From Wohlfahrtiimonas larvae (lineage in GTDB: Bacteria; Pseudomonadota; Gammaproteobacteria; Cardiobacteriales; Wohlfahrtiimonadaceae): a stretch of 64,000 nucleotides of DNA. The notes under the pieces are model-generated. The model ran no database searches. It saw only the letters and a program-made list of their open reading frames with translations, and had not been told where the DNA came from. Every line of letters begins with the position of its first letter. The stretch's first letter is position 1. This document shows, piece after piece, positions 44,096 through 53,136 of the stretch. The stretch is taken from assembly GCF_039543665.1 (NCBI RefSeq), contig NZ_BAABKE010000004.1:124001-188000 (forward strand), written 5' to 3'. Both the position numbers and the translations under genes were made by a program.

Positions 44096-44899
44096 ATGAA
44101 ACAGACATTAACACGTTTTAACAAAATCTCATTAGTGATCGGCTTTGCCTTTCTCTATATTCCTATCTTTATTCTCATTGTTTATAGCTTCAATGAGTCC
44201 AAGCTCGTCACAGTTTGGGGTGGTTTCTCTCTTAAATGGTACCCTGAACTTTTTAAAACAAAGGGCTTATGGGATGCTGCTAAAATTACATTATGGTTAG
44301 CGGTCTTAACTTCAACATTTGCAGTTATCTTAGGCACAATGACTGCATTTGCACTAGTAAAATTCAAAAGATTCCGTGGTCGAGTGCTCTTTTCAGGGAT
44401 CACCTATGCACCAATGGTAATGCCAGAAATTATCATGGGCACATCCTTAGCTTTAACCTTTTTGGCATTAAATTTCAGCAAAGGCTTTTTAACTATCTTG
44501 CTTGCTCACATTACATTTACGATGTGCTATGTCACTGTTGTAATCCAATCTCGTCTAATAGGATTTGATCGTCACATCGAGGAAGCTGCAATGGACTTAG
44601 GTGCTGATCGTTTCAAAACATTCATCTACATTACATTACCCATGATCATGCCCGCTATAGTATCTGGCTGGCTATTATCCTTCACATTATCTTTAGATGA
44701 TTTAATCATTGCTACTTTTACAACAGGCCCAGGCGCAACAACATTACCTATATGGATCTACTCTAAAGCTAGATTAGGTATCAGCCCCAATATTAATGCG
44801 TTATCCACTATCATTATTGGCGTTGTTGCAAGTATTGTTTTCTTAATTACGTTGTATTCACACCACAAAGAAAAGGTTGATCAACGCAATGAGGAATAA
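44096..44899 (+). CDS. potC: Polyamine ABC transporter permease
   Basis: 267 residues, six spans, EAA loop EAAMDLGADRFKTF. Partner of potB, 9-base gap. The usual potD substrate-binding gene does not follow; instead there is an unrelated exported protein. Confidence 0.93.
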   Translation: MKQTLTRFNKISLVIGFAFLYIPIFILIVYSFNESKLVTVWGGFSLKWYPELFKTKGLWDAAKITLWLAVLTSTFAVILGTMTAFALVKFKRFRGRVLFSGITYAPMVMPEIIMGTSLALTFLALNFSKGFLTILLAHITFTMCYVTVVIQSRLIGFDRHIEEAAMDLGADRFKTFIYITLPMIMPAIVSGWLLSFTLSLDDLIIATFTTGPGATTLPIWIYSKARLGISPNINALSTIIIGVVASIVFLITLYSHHKEKVDQRNEE

Positions 44900-44974
44900 G
44901 CTATAAAAACCCCAAAATTTCACATATACTGTGTAGCATCTATGACACATCTAAATTTGAACTAGGTATTGAAC

Positions 44975-46003
44975 ATGAAAAGATTTCTATTAACTGTTGT
45001 ATTAGGACTATTTGTAAACCAAACTTTGACTTGGGCAGATACTCTTGAGGAACAGCAAGAAGAGTTCCGAAAAGTTCTAACCATGCGATTTAAATACGAA
45101 AACCTTAAATCTATTCGAGACAATTATGAAAAAGAGCTCAATGTATTAGAGGCGCAGTATGAACGCAATAAACAAATTGAAGATTTCCAGAAAAAACAGC
45201 GTCCAGATAATATACAAACAGCAGTATATACAAAACCCTTCGCTTTCACTTCTGCAACAGAATGGGATCAATTACTTAAAGGATATTCCGAATCACTGAC
45301 AGTTACAAAAATTCCTCGTAAGAATTCTACTGATCTTATTTTTCATTTCCCCAATATTTCAAGTGCTACGCAATCAAAATTTGAAACATATAAAATACAA
45401 ACGCCTACGTGGAAAGTTATTTCTGTACTGTTATCTTCAGGCAAATTAATTCCAGTAGACAAAACTATTTCACCTAAACTAGATGAACAATCCATCACTG
45501 TAGAAACTAATAATGCATCCATTCTCAAAATTAATTTAGTCATGAACTATCAATTGCCATCAGAGAAAAACGCTAAAACAATCCTGACACAAAATAACCC
45601 CAATGGTAATGATATGATGTTACTGCCATCTTTTGACAATGTTGCAACATTGCAATTAACTCAAGAAAAAGCAAATTCTATTATTCATATTGATGCCATT
45701 GATGTTCGTAATAATACATTGGCGACAAAAACCCCTGAAAAAATTACAAACACTAATGATCTCTCCACACAAGCTATCCGCATTGATATGCTTAAAGGGT
45801 TCATAAAAGCATTAGATGATAAAGAAATTAAAAATCAAAAAGATGCCATAGAATATTTGGTCAATAATTCAGAATCATATTTAATCTCATCTAATAGCAC
45901 AATCAGACAACTGTCTAAATCTTTTACAGGTAAAATTGAGCAAGTGGTTGTTTATACAATTGATACCCCGATTGAGAAACACTACGAATTCTCCATCTAT
46001 TAA
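44975..46003 (+). CDS. Exported protein with coiled-coil N-terminus, unknown function
   Basis: 342 residues from ATG 44975 (TAGG 8 bases upstream; TTG 44969 is the alternative). Signal peptide ends near TWA|DTL. Residues about 25-70 form a charged coiled coil (EEQQEEFRKVLTMRF ... YEKELNVLEAQYERN). The remainder is Thr/Asn/Ser-rich and beta-like, with no family I recognise and no periplasmic-binding-protein features, so it is not potD. Likely periplasmic. Confidence 0.75.
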   Translation: MKRFLLTVVLGLFVNQTLTWADTLEEQQEEFRKVLTMRFKYENLKSIRDNYEKELNVLEAQYERNKQIEDFQKKQRPDNIQTAVYTKPFAFTSATEWDQLLKGYSESLTVTKIPRKNSTDLIFHFPNISSATQSKFETYKIQTPTWKVISVLLSSGKLIPVDKTISPKLDEQSITVETNNASILKINLVMNYQLPSEKNAKTILTQNNPNGNDMMLLPSFDNVATLQLTQEKANSIIHIDAIDVRNNTLATKTPEKITNTNDLSTQAIRIDMLKGFIKALDDKEIKNQKDAIEYLVNNSESYLISSNSTIRQLSKSFTGKIEQVVVYTIDTPIEKHYEFSIY

Positions 46004-46021
46004 AAACAATTTAATTTATTA

Positions 46022-46035
46022 ATGTAAATTTACAT
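46022..46035. repeat. Perfect 14-bp palindrome upstream of the ComEA-like gene
   Basis: ATGTAAATTTACAT, flanked by imperfect A/T continuation of the symmetry. Located 57 bases before the ATG of the HhH gene; could be an operator. Confidence 0.3.
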
Positions 46036-46091
46036 AAATAAATGAAAGTGATAATAATATAACTCCCTATCAATACAAGGAGTTATATGTT

Positions 46092-46382
46092 ATGAAAACC
46101 ATTAAAATCATAACCACTATTTTTGCAGTTTGTGGTTTTCTTTCTGTTGCATCTGCCTTAAATATTAATACAGCGGATGCACCAACTTTAAGCGCTGAAC
46201 TCAAAGGTATTGGTATCACAAAAGCTGAAGCAATTGTGAATTTCCGCACCGAACATGGCCCTTTTTCTGAACCAGAAGATTTAATTGCTGTTCCTGGCAT
46301 TGGCCCTAAATTAGTAGAAACAATTCGTGATCATATTACCTTCGATGATCAAGAGAAAGAAGCAACAGAATCTACACAATAA
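46092..46382 (+). CDS. ComEA-like helix-hairpin-helix protein
   Basis: 96 residues. Signal peptide (SVASA), then a HhH domain: LNINTADAPTLSAELKGIG and PEDLIAVPGIGPKLVETIRDHI. Periplasmic DNA-binding protein of the ComEA type that pulls DNA in during transformation. AAGGAG RBS. Next to a FimT pseudopilin, which supports a DNA-uptake theme. Confidence 0.88.
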   Translation: MKTIKIITTIFAVCGFLSVASALNINTADAPTLSAELKGIGITKAEAIVNFRTEHGPFSEPEDLIAVPGIGPKLVETIRDHITFDDQEKEATESTQ

Positions 46383-46397
46383 TTTTTATCAACGATC

Positions 46398-46931
46398 ATG
46401 AAACAAAGAGGTATGACACTCATCGAACTCATGATCGTTTTATCCATTATTAGTATCAGTGCTTTACTCGCTATTCCCTCTTTTTCTGAACTCTTTCATC
46501 AATATTATTATAAGAATGCGGCACTGATATTGAATAAAGATATTAGATTTGCCAAAACTACCGCAAACCAGCGAAAAATGCGCGTTTCTATGTGTATATC
46601 AATAGATCATATTACTTGTTTGGACGAGCCATCCATGCAATGGCATCAAGGTTGGATTGTTTTTCTAGATCCTAACAATAATTTTACACCAACACCGAAT
46701 AATATACTTCGTCAAAGACCATCACAACACCCATCTGTTTACATTTATAGCAGTTATAATATTCAAAATGGGGTGCAATTCAATATTGGTAAAAAAGCAG
46801 GCCGCAGTTTAGGCACAGGATTAGCCAATGGTTATTTTATGATTTGCGGACAAAATCGAAACGCCCAAAAACTGATTATCAATGTATATGGACGTTTACG
46901 TAAGGAGGAACTAATGCATTGTGAAAACTAG
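46398..46931 (+). CDS. Type IV pseudopilin, GspH/FimT family
   Basis: 177 residues. Leader MKQRG|MTLIELMIVLSIISISALLAIPSF with Met rather than Phe after the cleavage Gly, as in FimT/FimU. The GspH/FimT domain has the conserved RxxAxxxR-like helix (IRFAKTTANQRK) and a C-terminal Cys. Minor pilin for priming pili or DNA uptake. 16 bases after comEA-like gene; its 3' end overlaps the convergent PerM gene by 4 bases. Confidence 0.85.
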   Translation: MKQRGMTLIELMIVLSIISISALLAIPSFSELFHQYYYKNAALILNKDIRFAKTTANQRKMRVSMCISIDHITCLDEPSMQWHQGWIVFLDPNNNFTPTPNNILRQRPSQHPSVYIYSSYNIQNGVQFNIGKKAGRSLGTGLANGYFMICGQNRNAQKLIINVYGRLRKEELMHCEN

Positions 46932-48001
46932 AATTTTTTACCCATATAAAAATCGCTAGAAGTATATGCCTCATAAGCTTCTCTTAATCCCACCATTAAT
47001 ACAGCACACACAGGTAAGGCTAATAAAATACCAAAGAAACCAAATAAAGTACCACCTGTCATTAGCGCAAATATTACAGATACTGGATGCATTCCCAATT
47101 TATCACCCACCAATTTAGGTGTCAAAACAAAGCTTTCCAACAACTGCCCAATGCCAAAAACAATACCAACCAACAGGCATAATTTATAGTCATGCGTTTG
47201 GAACCAAGCCATCGCTAAACCTGATACAATTCCAGTAGTTGCACCTAAATATGGAATAAAGCTGATGAGCCCTGCAATCATACCAATCAATAGGCCAAAT
47301 TCTAATCCAACAACTGTCAACCCTAAGCTATAAACTACAGCTAATACAAACATAACAGATAATTGACCTCTCATAAAACTACCTAACATATCATTAGCAT
47401 CTGTTAAAAAAGTAGTAATTTTGCCACGTGCTCCTAAAGGAATCAGCTTAATCAGCTTACCATTGATTAATTCCCAATCACGCATAAAATAGAATGTCAG
47501 CATTGGAATTAAAAATAAACTTGTTACAAATCCAATGATTGCAAGTGTTGAAGATGTTAATGACCCTATAATTTTCTTCAAAGTTTCACTAATGACACCA
47601 CCATAATTACTCAATGCCTCTTGTACAGTTGCAAAGTTAAGTTTAACGAATTCAGGTGACAACTCTTTACCTAATGGCTTAAAAATAATTTCTTGTAACC
47701 AATTGACAATTAAAGGCAACTTATTCAATAGTAAAATGACTTGATTAATCAACATAGGTACGAAAATTAATAGTAACAATAAAAATATAATCACTAAGAC
47801 ACAAAAAACTAATGTGACAGCCCACATCCTAGAAATTTTTGGAAAACGATGCTGTACCTTAGCAACTATAGGATTACCTATATATGCCAAGCCAAAAGCA
47901 ATCAAGAATGGTGTTAATACAGATCGCAAAAGAAAAACCAGCCAACAGAAAAAAATCACACCCAACCATGTGATAATTTGTCGGTTCGTTAATAAACTCA
48001 T
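46928..48001 (-). CDS. AI-2E / PerM family permease-like membrane protein
   Basis: 357 residues with about eight hydrophobic segments. Contains the LIGMIAGLISFIPYLGATTGIVS motif (family signature FIPYxG) and the C-terminal GIGQLLESFVLTPKLVGD-like stretch. Transporter of unknown substrate in the inner membrane. A sodium/proton or autoinducer export role is only family lore. Confidence 0.85.
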   Translation of the reverse strand: MSLLTNRQIITWLGVIFFCWLVFLLRSVLTPFLIAFGLAYIGNPIVAKVQHRFPKISRMWAVTLVFCVLVIIFLLLLLIFVPMLINQVILLLNKLPLIVNWLQEIIFKPLGKELSPEFVKLNFATVQEALSNYGGVISETLKKIIGSLTSSTLAIIGFVTSLFLIPMLTFYFMRDWELINGKLIKLIPLGARGKITTFLTDANDMLGSFMRGQLSVMFVLAVVYSLGLTVVGLEFGLLIGMIAGLISFIPYLGATTGIVSGLAMAWFQTHDYKLCLLVGIVFGIGQLLESFVLTPKLVGDKLGMHPVSVIFALMTGGTLFGFFGILLALPVCAVLMVGLREAYEAYTSSDFYMGKKF

Positions 48002-48110
48002 AGCATACCTATCATAATAATTTAGTCATCGTGAGATTTTACATCAAAAGTATGTCAATGATTCGTTTTTAAAGTACAATAAGCCACTTATATTTTTCGA
48101 TAGGAATTTT

Positions 48111-48449
48111 TTGATAGTGTACAAATTGTCAAAAAACATAATAATCTTATTATGTAGTATCACAGTATTGATATTCTCCGCATCTGCTCAAAGTAACCAT
48201 TCAGAAGCTTTAACGATTGATACTAATGAGCAATCGACCATTGGTCTTTGGGTTAAAGATGGAGCTGCAATTAAAGAGTATCCTGTGTGTTATCAACTTT
48301 GGAAATGTGAGAGTGGGCGTCCTACTATGGGAGAAGCAATTACCTTACCTAAGGGCGAATGGGGACTTTGTGAAAATTATACAGATAAATCCTCAGATAA
48401 TTTCTGTACCCAATGCAACGCACCTCCTCCTATTGAAGTTTGTGAATAG
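48111..48449 (+). CDS. Small Cys-rich exported protein of unknown function
   Basis: 112 residues from TTG 48111 (AGGA 5 bases upstream; GTG 48117 is possible). Signal peptide ends near FSASA|QSN. Mature part has six Cys (CYQLWKC, LC, CTQC, VC), consistent with disulfides. I do not recognise a family. 14 bases upstream of the rhodanese gene, so possibly cotranscribed. Confidence 0.65.
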   Translation: MIVYKLSKNIIILLCSITVLIFSASAQSNHSEALTIDTNEQSTIGLWVKDGAAIKEYPVCYQLWKCESGRPTMGEAITLPKGEWGLCENYTDKSSDNFCTQCNAPPPIEVCE

Positions 48450-48463
48450 TAAAAGTGTAAATT

Positions 48464-48727
48464 ATGTTCTATTTAATTGATGTACGAACCACAGAAGAAT
48501 TTAATATGGGGCATTTAGATAATGCAATTCATATAGATTATCGAGAAATTCTTCAAGAAATTGATAATATCACCACTGATAAAGAGGCTGATATTTATTT
48601 ATATTGCCGTTCTGGCGTACGTTCTGCAATTGCAGCCCAGTTACTACATAGTAGAGGCTACTACAAAGCAGAAAATATTGGTGGTTATGAAGCGCTCAAA
48701 GCTCATGTCGAATCACACAATCCATAA
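48464..48727 (+). CDS. Rhodanese-like domain protein (PspE/GlpE-type)
   Basis: 87 residues, single rhodanese domain: N-terminal VRTTEEFNMGHLDNAIHI and the catalytic loop CRSGVRS, with Cys nucleophile. No clear signal peptide. Thiosulfate sulfurtransferase or sulfur carrier. 14 bases after the Cys-rich gene. Confidence 0.9.
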   Translation: MFYLIDVRTTEEFNMGHLDNAIHIDYREILQEIDNITTDKEADIYLYCRSGVRSAIAAQLLHSRGYYKAENIGGYEALKAHVESHNP

Positions 48728-48766
48728 TTTTATTCTCTTCGTATTTCATATATTGTAAGGCTATCT

Positions 48767-49207
48767 ATGAAAAAAATTTTTCTAACATTATCTTTGATTG
48801 CTACTTTAGCAGCATGTACAACAACCACTCAAACAACTAACCATGATGCTACAAATTCAACAGCGTCATCTACACAATTTAGTGATCAATGGGTTTCACA
48901 ATTAAAAACACATAAAACTGCATTAAGAAGCTGTATCGTATCTAATAAAGATATTCAAGCCATTCTATACATGGATCCTCAACCTAACGCAACTGTCTTT
49001 ACCGTCAGTACCAAATCTGGCACAGTGTTAGATTGCTCAGTCAATCCAACCACCAACAATGTTATCAATATTGCACCACGCACAGCTAACTTACCGATCA
49101 ATATCAATAAATTCTACCCTGTCGGAAAACGTTTACCTGATGTGTGCAAAGGGAAAGTTTCAATGCGTGATGAAGAAGATCGTTTAATGGGAATTGTTTG
49201 TTACTAG
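48767..49207 (+). CDS. Lipoprotein of unknown function
   Basis: 146 residues. Lipobox LAAC (Cys17). Ser/Thr/Asn linker, then a small domain with three Cys (SCIVSN, DCSVN, VCKGK, VCY) of unknown fold. It ends one base before the rnfB start, so rnfB translation is probably coupled. Confidence 0.75.
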   Translation: MKKIFLTLSLIATLAACTTTTQTTNHDATNSTASSTQFSDQWVSQLKTHKTALRSCIVSNKDIQAILYMDPQPNATVFTVSTKSGTVLDCSVNPTTNNVINIAPRTANLPININKFYPVGKRLPDVCKGKVSMRDEEDRLMGIVCY

Positions 49208-49208
49208 T

Positions 49209-49841
49209 ATGACTTTAGTAGAAAAAATTGATCAGCTCCTCCCACAAACTCAGTGTGAACAATGTGGATTTAGGGGATGCTTACCCTATGCAGAATCATT
49301 AAGCAAAGGCGAATCGAATATTAATCGCTGCCCTCCTGGCGGTATACCTGTGATGAAATCACTAGCGAGATTATTAAATCAACCAGAAACGCCTATTGAT
49401 CCTGAATGTGGCACGACGCTACCGCTACATACTGTTTATATCGATGAAACTTTATGCATAGGGTGTACGAAGTGTATTCAGGCTTGCCCTATTGATGCCA
49501 TTGTGGGCACTAAGAAAAAAATGCATACTGTCATTCAGTCAGAATGCACAGGTTGTGATTTATGCATTCCACCTTGCCCTTTAGATTGCATCTATATCAA
49601 ACCTAGTGAGGAAGCATTTGTTCCTGAAGTAGGCTTATCTGATATGCAAAAAATTCGTGCAAATAAATCACGTGCCCGATATCAAGCAAGGCAAAAGCGC
49701 AGTGAAAATCGTACAACTATCACAAAGACATTACCACCACAAGAGAAAATTTTGGCGAGCCGTTCAAGTGATGCAGATATGCTATCATTGATCGCAATGG
49801 CAAAAGCAAAGACACAAGCAAAGCACCAAGAGAGAGAATAA
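49209..49841 (+). CDS. rnfB: RnfB-type ferredoxin lacking the membrane anchor
   Basis: 210 residues from ATG 49209; upstream TTG 49194 would overlap the previous gene. The N-terminal Fe-S motif is CEQCGFRGCLPYAES, then CPPGG; two [4Fe-4S] ferredoxin clusters follow (CIGCTKCIQACPIDA, CTGCDLCIPPCPLDC). Typical RnfB begins with a membrane span, which is absent here. Other rnf genes are not in the window. Solitary rnfB beside nth occurs in some gamma- and betaproteobacteria. Tail is Lys/Arg-rich. Confidence 0.88.
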   Translation: MTLVEKIDQLLPQTQCEQCGFRGCLPYAESLSKGESNINRCPPGGIPVMKSLARLLNQPETPIDPECGTTLPLHTVYIDETLCIGCTKCIQACPIDAIVGTKKKMHTVIQSECTGCDLCIPPCPLDCIYIKPSEEAFVPEVGLSDMQKIRANKSRARYQARQKRSENRTTITKTLPPQEKILASRSSDADMLSLIAMAKAKTQAKHQERE

Positions 49842-49843
49842 TC

Positions 49844-50500
49844 ATGGCAAAGTTGTATCAACGTAAAATGAATAAAGAGGAGATCCTTTCCTTTTTCACT
49901 AAATTACGCGATGACAACCCTACTCCGACAACCGAGTTAATTTATTCGTCACCTTTTGAATTATTAGTCGCGGTCTTACTGTCAGCCCAAGCAACAGATA
50001 AAGGTGTCAATAAAGCAACCATTCCAATGTTTAAAGTTGCAAATACTCCTGAGGCAATTGCTGCATTAGGTATTGAAGGCATTAAAGATTACATTAAAAC
50101 GATTGGATTATTTAATACTAAAGCAGAAAACTTATATAAAACATGTGTCATTCTACGTGATAAATTTTCAAGTATTGTGCCTGATAACCGTAAAGATTTA
50201 GAATCATTACCAGGTGTTGGCAGAAAAACAGCTAATGTTATTCTCAATACTGCATTTAAACAGCCAACAATGGCAGTAGATACGCATATTTTTCGTGTAG
50301 GCAATCGTACAGGATTAGCACCGGGCAAAGATGTACTAGAAGTTGAACAAGAGTTACTCAAACGTATTCCCAAAGATTTTATGTTAGATGCTCACCATTG
50401 GTTAATTTTGTTGGGGCGTTATATTTGTGTGGCTAGGAAACCTAAATGCGCAGCATGTTTAGTATACAATGAATGCCACTTCAAGGAAAAAACCGCATGA
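49844..50500 (+). CDS. nth: Endonuclease III
   Basis: 218 residues. HhH motif LPGVGRKTANV with catalytic Lys, catalytic Asp in VDTHIFRV, and the C-terminal [4Fe-4S] motif CVARKPKCAACLVYNEC (C-x6-C-x2-C-x5-C). Excises oxidised pyrimidines. 2 bases after rnfB; its stop overlaps lipB (ATGA). Confidence 0.97.
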   Translation: MAKLYQRKMNKEEILSFFTKLRDDNPTPTTELIYSSPFELLVAVLLSAQATDKGVNKATIPMFKVANTPEAIAALGIEGIKDYIKTIGLFNTKAENLYKTCVILRDKFSSIVPDNRKDLESLPGVGRKTANVILNTAFKQPTMAVDTHIFRVGNRTGLAPGKDVLEVEQELLKRIPKDFMLDAHHWLILLGRYICVARKPKCAACLVYNECHFKEKTA

Positions 50501-51150
50501 TCATTAAAGACCTAGGCTTAACCTTCTATGGTGAAGTTTACCAAGCAATGCAAGATTTCACTGACCAACGAGATTCTACAACGGAAGATGAATTTTGGGT
50601 AACTGAACACTATCCTGTTTTCACACAAGGATTAGCAGGAAAAGCAGAACATATTTTACAACTCAGCGATATTCCTATTATCCCCACAGATCGTGGCGGA
50701 CAAGTAACCTATCACGGTCCTAAACAGTTAGTATTTTATCCTCTATTAAACATAAAAAAAGAACATATATCACCAAGGCCTTTAGTTTCTCTATTAGAAA
50801 AAACTACAATACGAGTATTGACAGACTGTGATATAGATAGCTACGCAAAACCTGATGCCCCTGGTATTTATGTACATCATGAGGGTGAGGAGAAAAAAAT
50901 TTCTTCTTTAGGGCTAAGAATTAGAAAAGGCTGTTGCTATCATGGATTGGCATTAAATGTAGATATGGATTTACAACCTTTTTCTTATATTAATCCTTGT
51001 GGTTATCAAGGATTAAAAATGATCAACATTAGCGATTTACACAAAAATTTTGATATTAACATGCTAAAATCCAAGTTTATTGAATATTTTGTTGCTAGCT
51101 TCAATGAGCTTGTTGAACAATCACCAAGGAGAAAACATGCAAGCGAATAA
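50497..51150 (+). CDS. lipB: Octanoyltransferase LipB
   Basis: 217 residues from ATG 50497 (AAGGA upstream; ATGA overlap with nth). RGGQVTYHGPKQLVFYPL and catalytic Lys in KISSLGLRI, Cys in NPCGYQGLKM. Transfers octanoyl from ACP to lipoyl domains such as that of the E3/E2 subunits. Overlaps lipA by 14 bases. Confidence 0.96.
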   Translation: MIIKDLGLTFYGEVYQAMQDFTDQRDSTTEDEFWVTEHYPVFTQGLAGKAEHILQLSDIPIIPTDRGGQVTYHGPKQLVFYPLLNIKKEHISPRPLVSLLEKTTIRVLTDCDIDSYAKPDAPGIYVHHEGEEKKISSLGLRIRKGCCYHGLALNVDMDLQPFSYINPCGYQGLKMINISDLHKNFDINMLKSKFIEYFVASFNELVEQSPRRKHASE

Positions 51151-52093
51151 ACCTGTACAAGGCGAAAAATTAAGGGGTGCTGATAAGGTTGCTCGTATTC
51201 CAGTTAAAATTGAACCAACCACACCTGAAACACGTTTAAAAAAACCAACGTGGATTCGCGCCACTTACTCTGGTGGAAAACGTGTCATGGAACTCAAAGA
51301 GATTCTACGTGGTGCAAAGCTTGCAACAGTTTGTGAAGAGGCTGCCTGCCCGAACTTAGGTGAATGTTTCGGAAAAGGCACTGCAACATTTATGATTATG
51401 GGCGCTATTTGTACGCGTCGTTGCCCTTTCTGTGATGTTGGCCATGGCCGCCCTAATCCTTTAGATCAAGAAGAACCTAAAAATCTAGCTGAAACAGTGG
51501 CTGCAATGAGCCTACGTTATGTAGTTATTACCTCAGTGGATCGTGATGATCTACGTGATGGCGGCGCACAACATTTTTCTGATTGTATTACAGAATCTCG
51601 CGCAATGAATCCAAATCTCAAAATAGAAATTCTTACACCTGATTTCCGAGGCAGAATGGATGTTGCTATTGAAATTTTAGCCAAAAACCCACCTGATGTT
51701 TTTAATCATAACTTAGAAACCGCACCTCGCTTATACAAAGCAGCTCGTCCTGGCGCTGATTATCAATATTCTTTAGATTTGCTGAAAAACTTCAAAGAAA
51801 AATGCCCTAATGTACCGACTAAATCAGGATTAATGGTTGGTTTAGGTGAAACTGATGAAGAAATTTTAGATGTAATGCGTGACTTACGTGCACATAATGT
51901 TGACATGCTCACCATCGGACAATACTTACAACCGAGCCCCCATCACCTACCTGTGTTGCGCTATGTCACACCTGAAACATTTGCAATGTACAAAGAAGAA
52001 GGTCTAAAAATGGGCTTTAAAGAAGTTGCATCGGGCCCTATGGTTCGTTCTTCTTATCATGCTGATGTACAAGCATCATCACTTATTTCATAA
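51137..52093 (+). CDS. lipA: Lipoyl synthase LipA
   Basis: 318 residues from ATG 51137 (AAGGAG 6 bases upstream). Auxiliary cluster motif CEEAACPNLGEC and radical SAM motif CTRRCPFC, with the C-terminal RSSY. Inserts sulfur into octanoyl groups. With LipB it supplies the lipoyl domain of the lpdA product at the window start. Confidence 0.97.
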   Translation: MQANKPVQGEKLRGADKVARIPVKIEPTTPETRLKKPTWIRATYSGGKRVMELKEILRGAKLATVCEEAACPNLGECFGKGTATFMIMGAICTRRCPFCDVGHGRPNPLDQEEPKNLAETVAAMSLRYVVITSVDRDDLRDGGAQHFSDCITESRAMNPNLKIEILTPDFRGRMDVAIEILAKNPPDVFNHNLETAPRLYKAARPGADYQYSLDLLKNFKEKCPNVPTKSGLMVGLGETDEEILDVMRDLRAHNVDMLTIGQYLQPSPHHLPVLRYVTPETFAMYKEEGLKMGFKEVASGPMVRSSYHADVQASSLIS

Positions 52094-52107
52094 GCAATGA
52101 ATAATCA

Positions 52108-53136
52108 ATGACTAATAAAGCCAAAGAGATCATCAAGCTACAGAAAATTGTATTTATAGTCAGTACAATTTTATTTATTATCAAAGTGTTTGCTTGGTGG
52201 CTCACTGGCTCTGTGGCAATTTTAACTGATGCTCTTGAAAGCATTATTAATGTTGTTGCTGGCGGATTTACACTATATAGCTTATATGTTTCATTTCTTC
52301 CAAAAGACCAAAATCATCCTTATGGACATGGTAAAATAGAGTTCATTGCAGCAGGTATTGAAGGTACACTGATTGCACTCGCTGGCATTTATATTTTCTA
52401 TGAAGCCATTATGCAACTAATTGATAATAAACACACTATCCAGCAATTAGGCAGCGGTATTATATTAGTTGGACTCGCAGGAGCAATTAACTATATCTTA
52501 GGTTTTATCACTGTCAAAAAAGGTAAAGAACAAAAATCTTTACCATTAATTGCGGGCGGTAAACATTTAATGTCAGATAGTTACTCCTCCATAGCCTTAA
52601 TTTTAGGTTTAGGCTTAGTGATGCTGACAGGATGGCTATGGCTAGACAGCGTCATTGCAATCTGTTTTAGCTTATTCATCTCCTATACAGGCTTTCATAT
52701 TATTCGTGAAGCTGTAGCTGGCATTATGGATGAAGCAGATGAAGAACTCTTAAAAGAATATTTAGATGTGCTAAATCAACACCGTACTGAAAACTGGATT
52801 GATATCCATAATATTCGCTTCATCAAATATGGTAGTAATCTACATTTAGATTGCCACTTAACTGTACCTTGGTTTTTTAATACTCGCGAAGCTCACAAAG
52901 AATATGAAAAATTGCGTGAAATTACACACGAATATTTTGAACATCAAGTTGAACTTTTTGTCCACATTGATGATTGTGTACCTGAATCATGTGAGGTATG
53001 TTCACGTTTTGAGTGCCCATTAAGGCAAAGAAAATTCATTAAAAAAGTCATCTGGGATACGGAAAATACAACACAAATCCCAAGACATCGAATCGAAAAT
53101 GTCCATCAACAACAGCAACAAAATACACCTATTTGA
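52108..53136 (+). CDS. Cation diffusion facilitator (CDF) metal efflux transporter
   Basis: 342 residues with six spans; metal-site motifs DALESIINVV and HPYGHGKIEFIA. Cytoplasmic C-domain ends in a Cys-rich segment (DDCVPESCEVCSRFECPLR) that may bind metal. Likely Zn2+ or Fe2+/Mn2+ efflux. 3' end overlaps the tatD start by 38 bases. Confidence 0.9.
   Translation: MTNKAKEIIKLQKIVFIVSTILFIIKVFAWWLTGSVAILTDALESIINVVAGGFTLYSLYVSFLPKDQNHPYGHGKIEFIAAGIEGTLIALAGIYIFYEAIMQLIDNKHTIQQLGSGIILVGLAGAINYILGFITVKKGKEQKSLPLIAGGKHLMSDSYSSIALILGLGLVMLTGWLWLDSVIAICFSLFISYTGFHIIREAVAGIMDEADEELLKEYLDVLNQHRTENWIDIHNIRFIKYGSNLHLDCHLTVPWFFNTREAHKEYEKLREITHEYFEHQVELFVHIDDCVPESCEVCSRFECPLRQRKFIKKVIWDTENTTQIPRHRIENVHQQQQQNTPI

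Noticed and set aside
44975..46003. Exported protein after potC as a divergent PotD
   Set aside because: It has a coiled-coil N-terminus and beta-rich remainder, with none of the periplasmic-binding-protein features.
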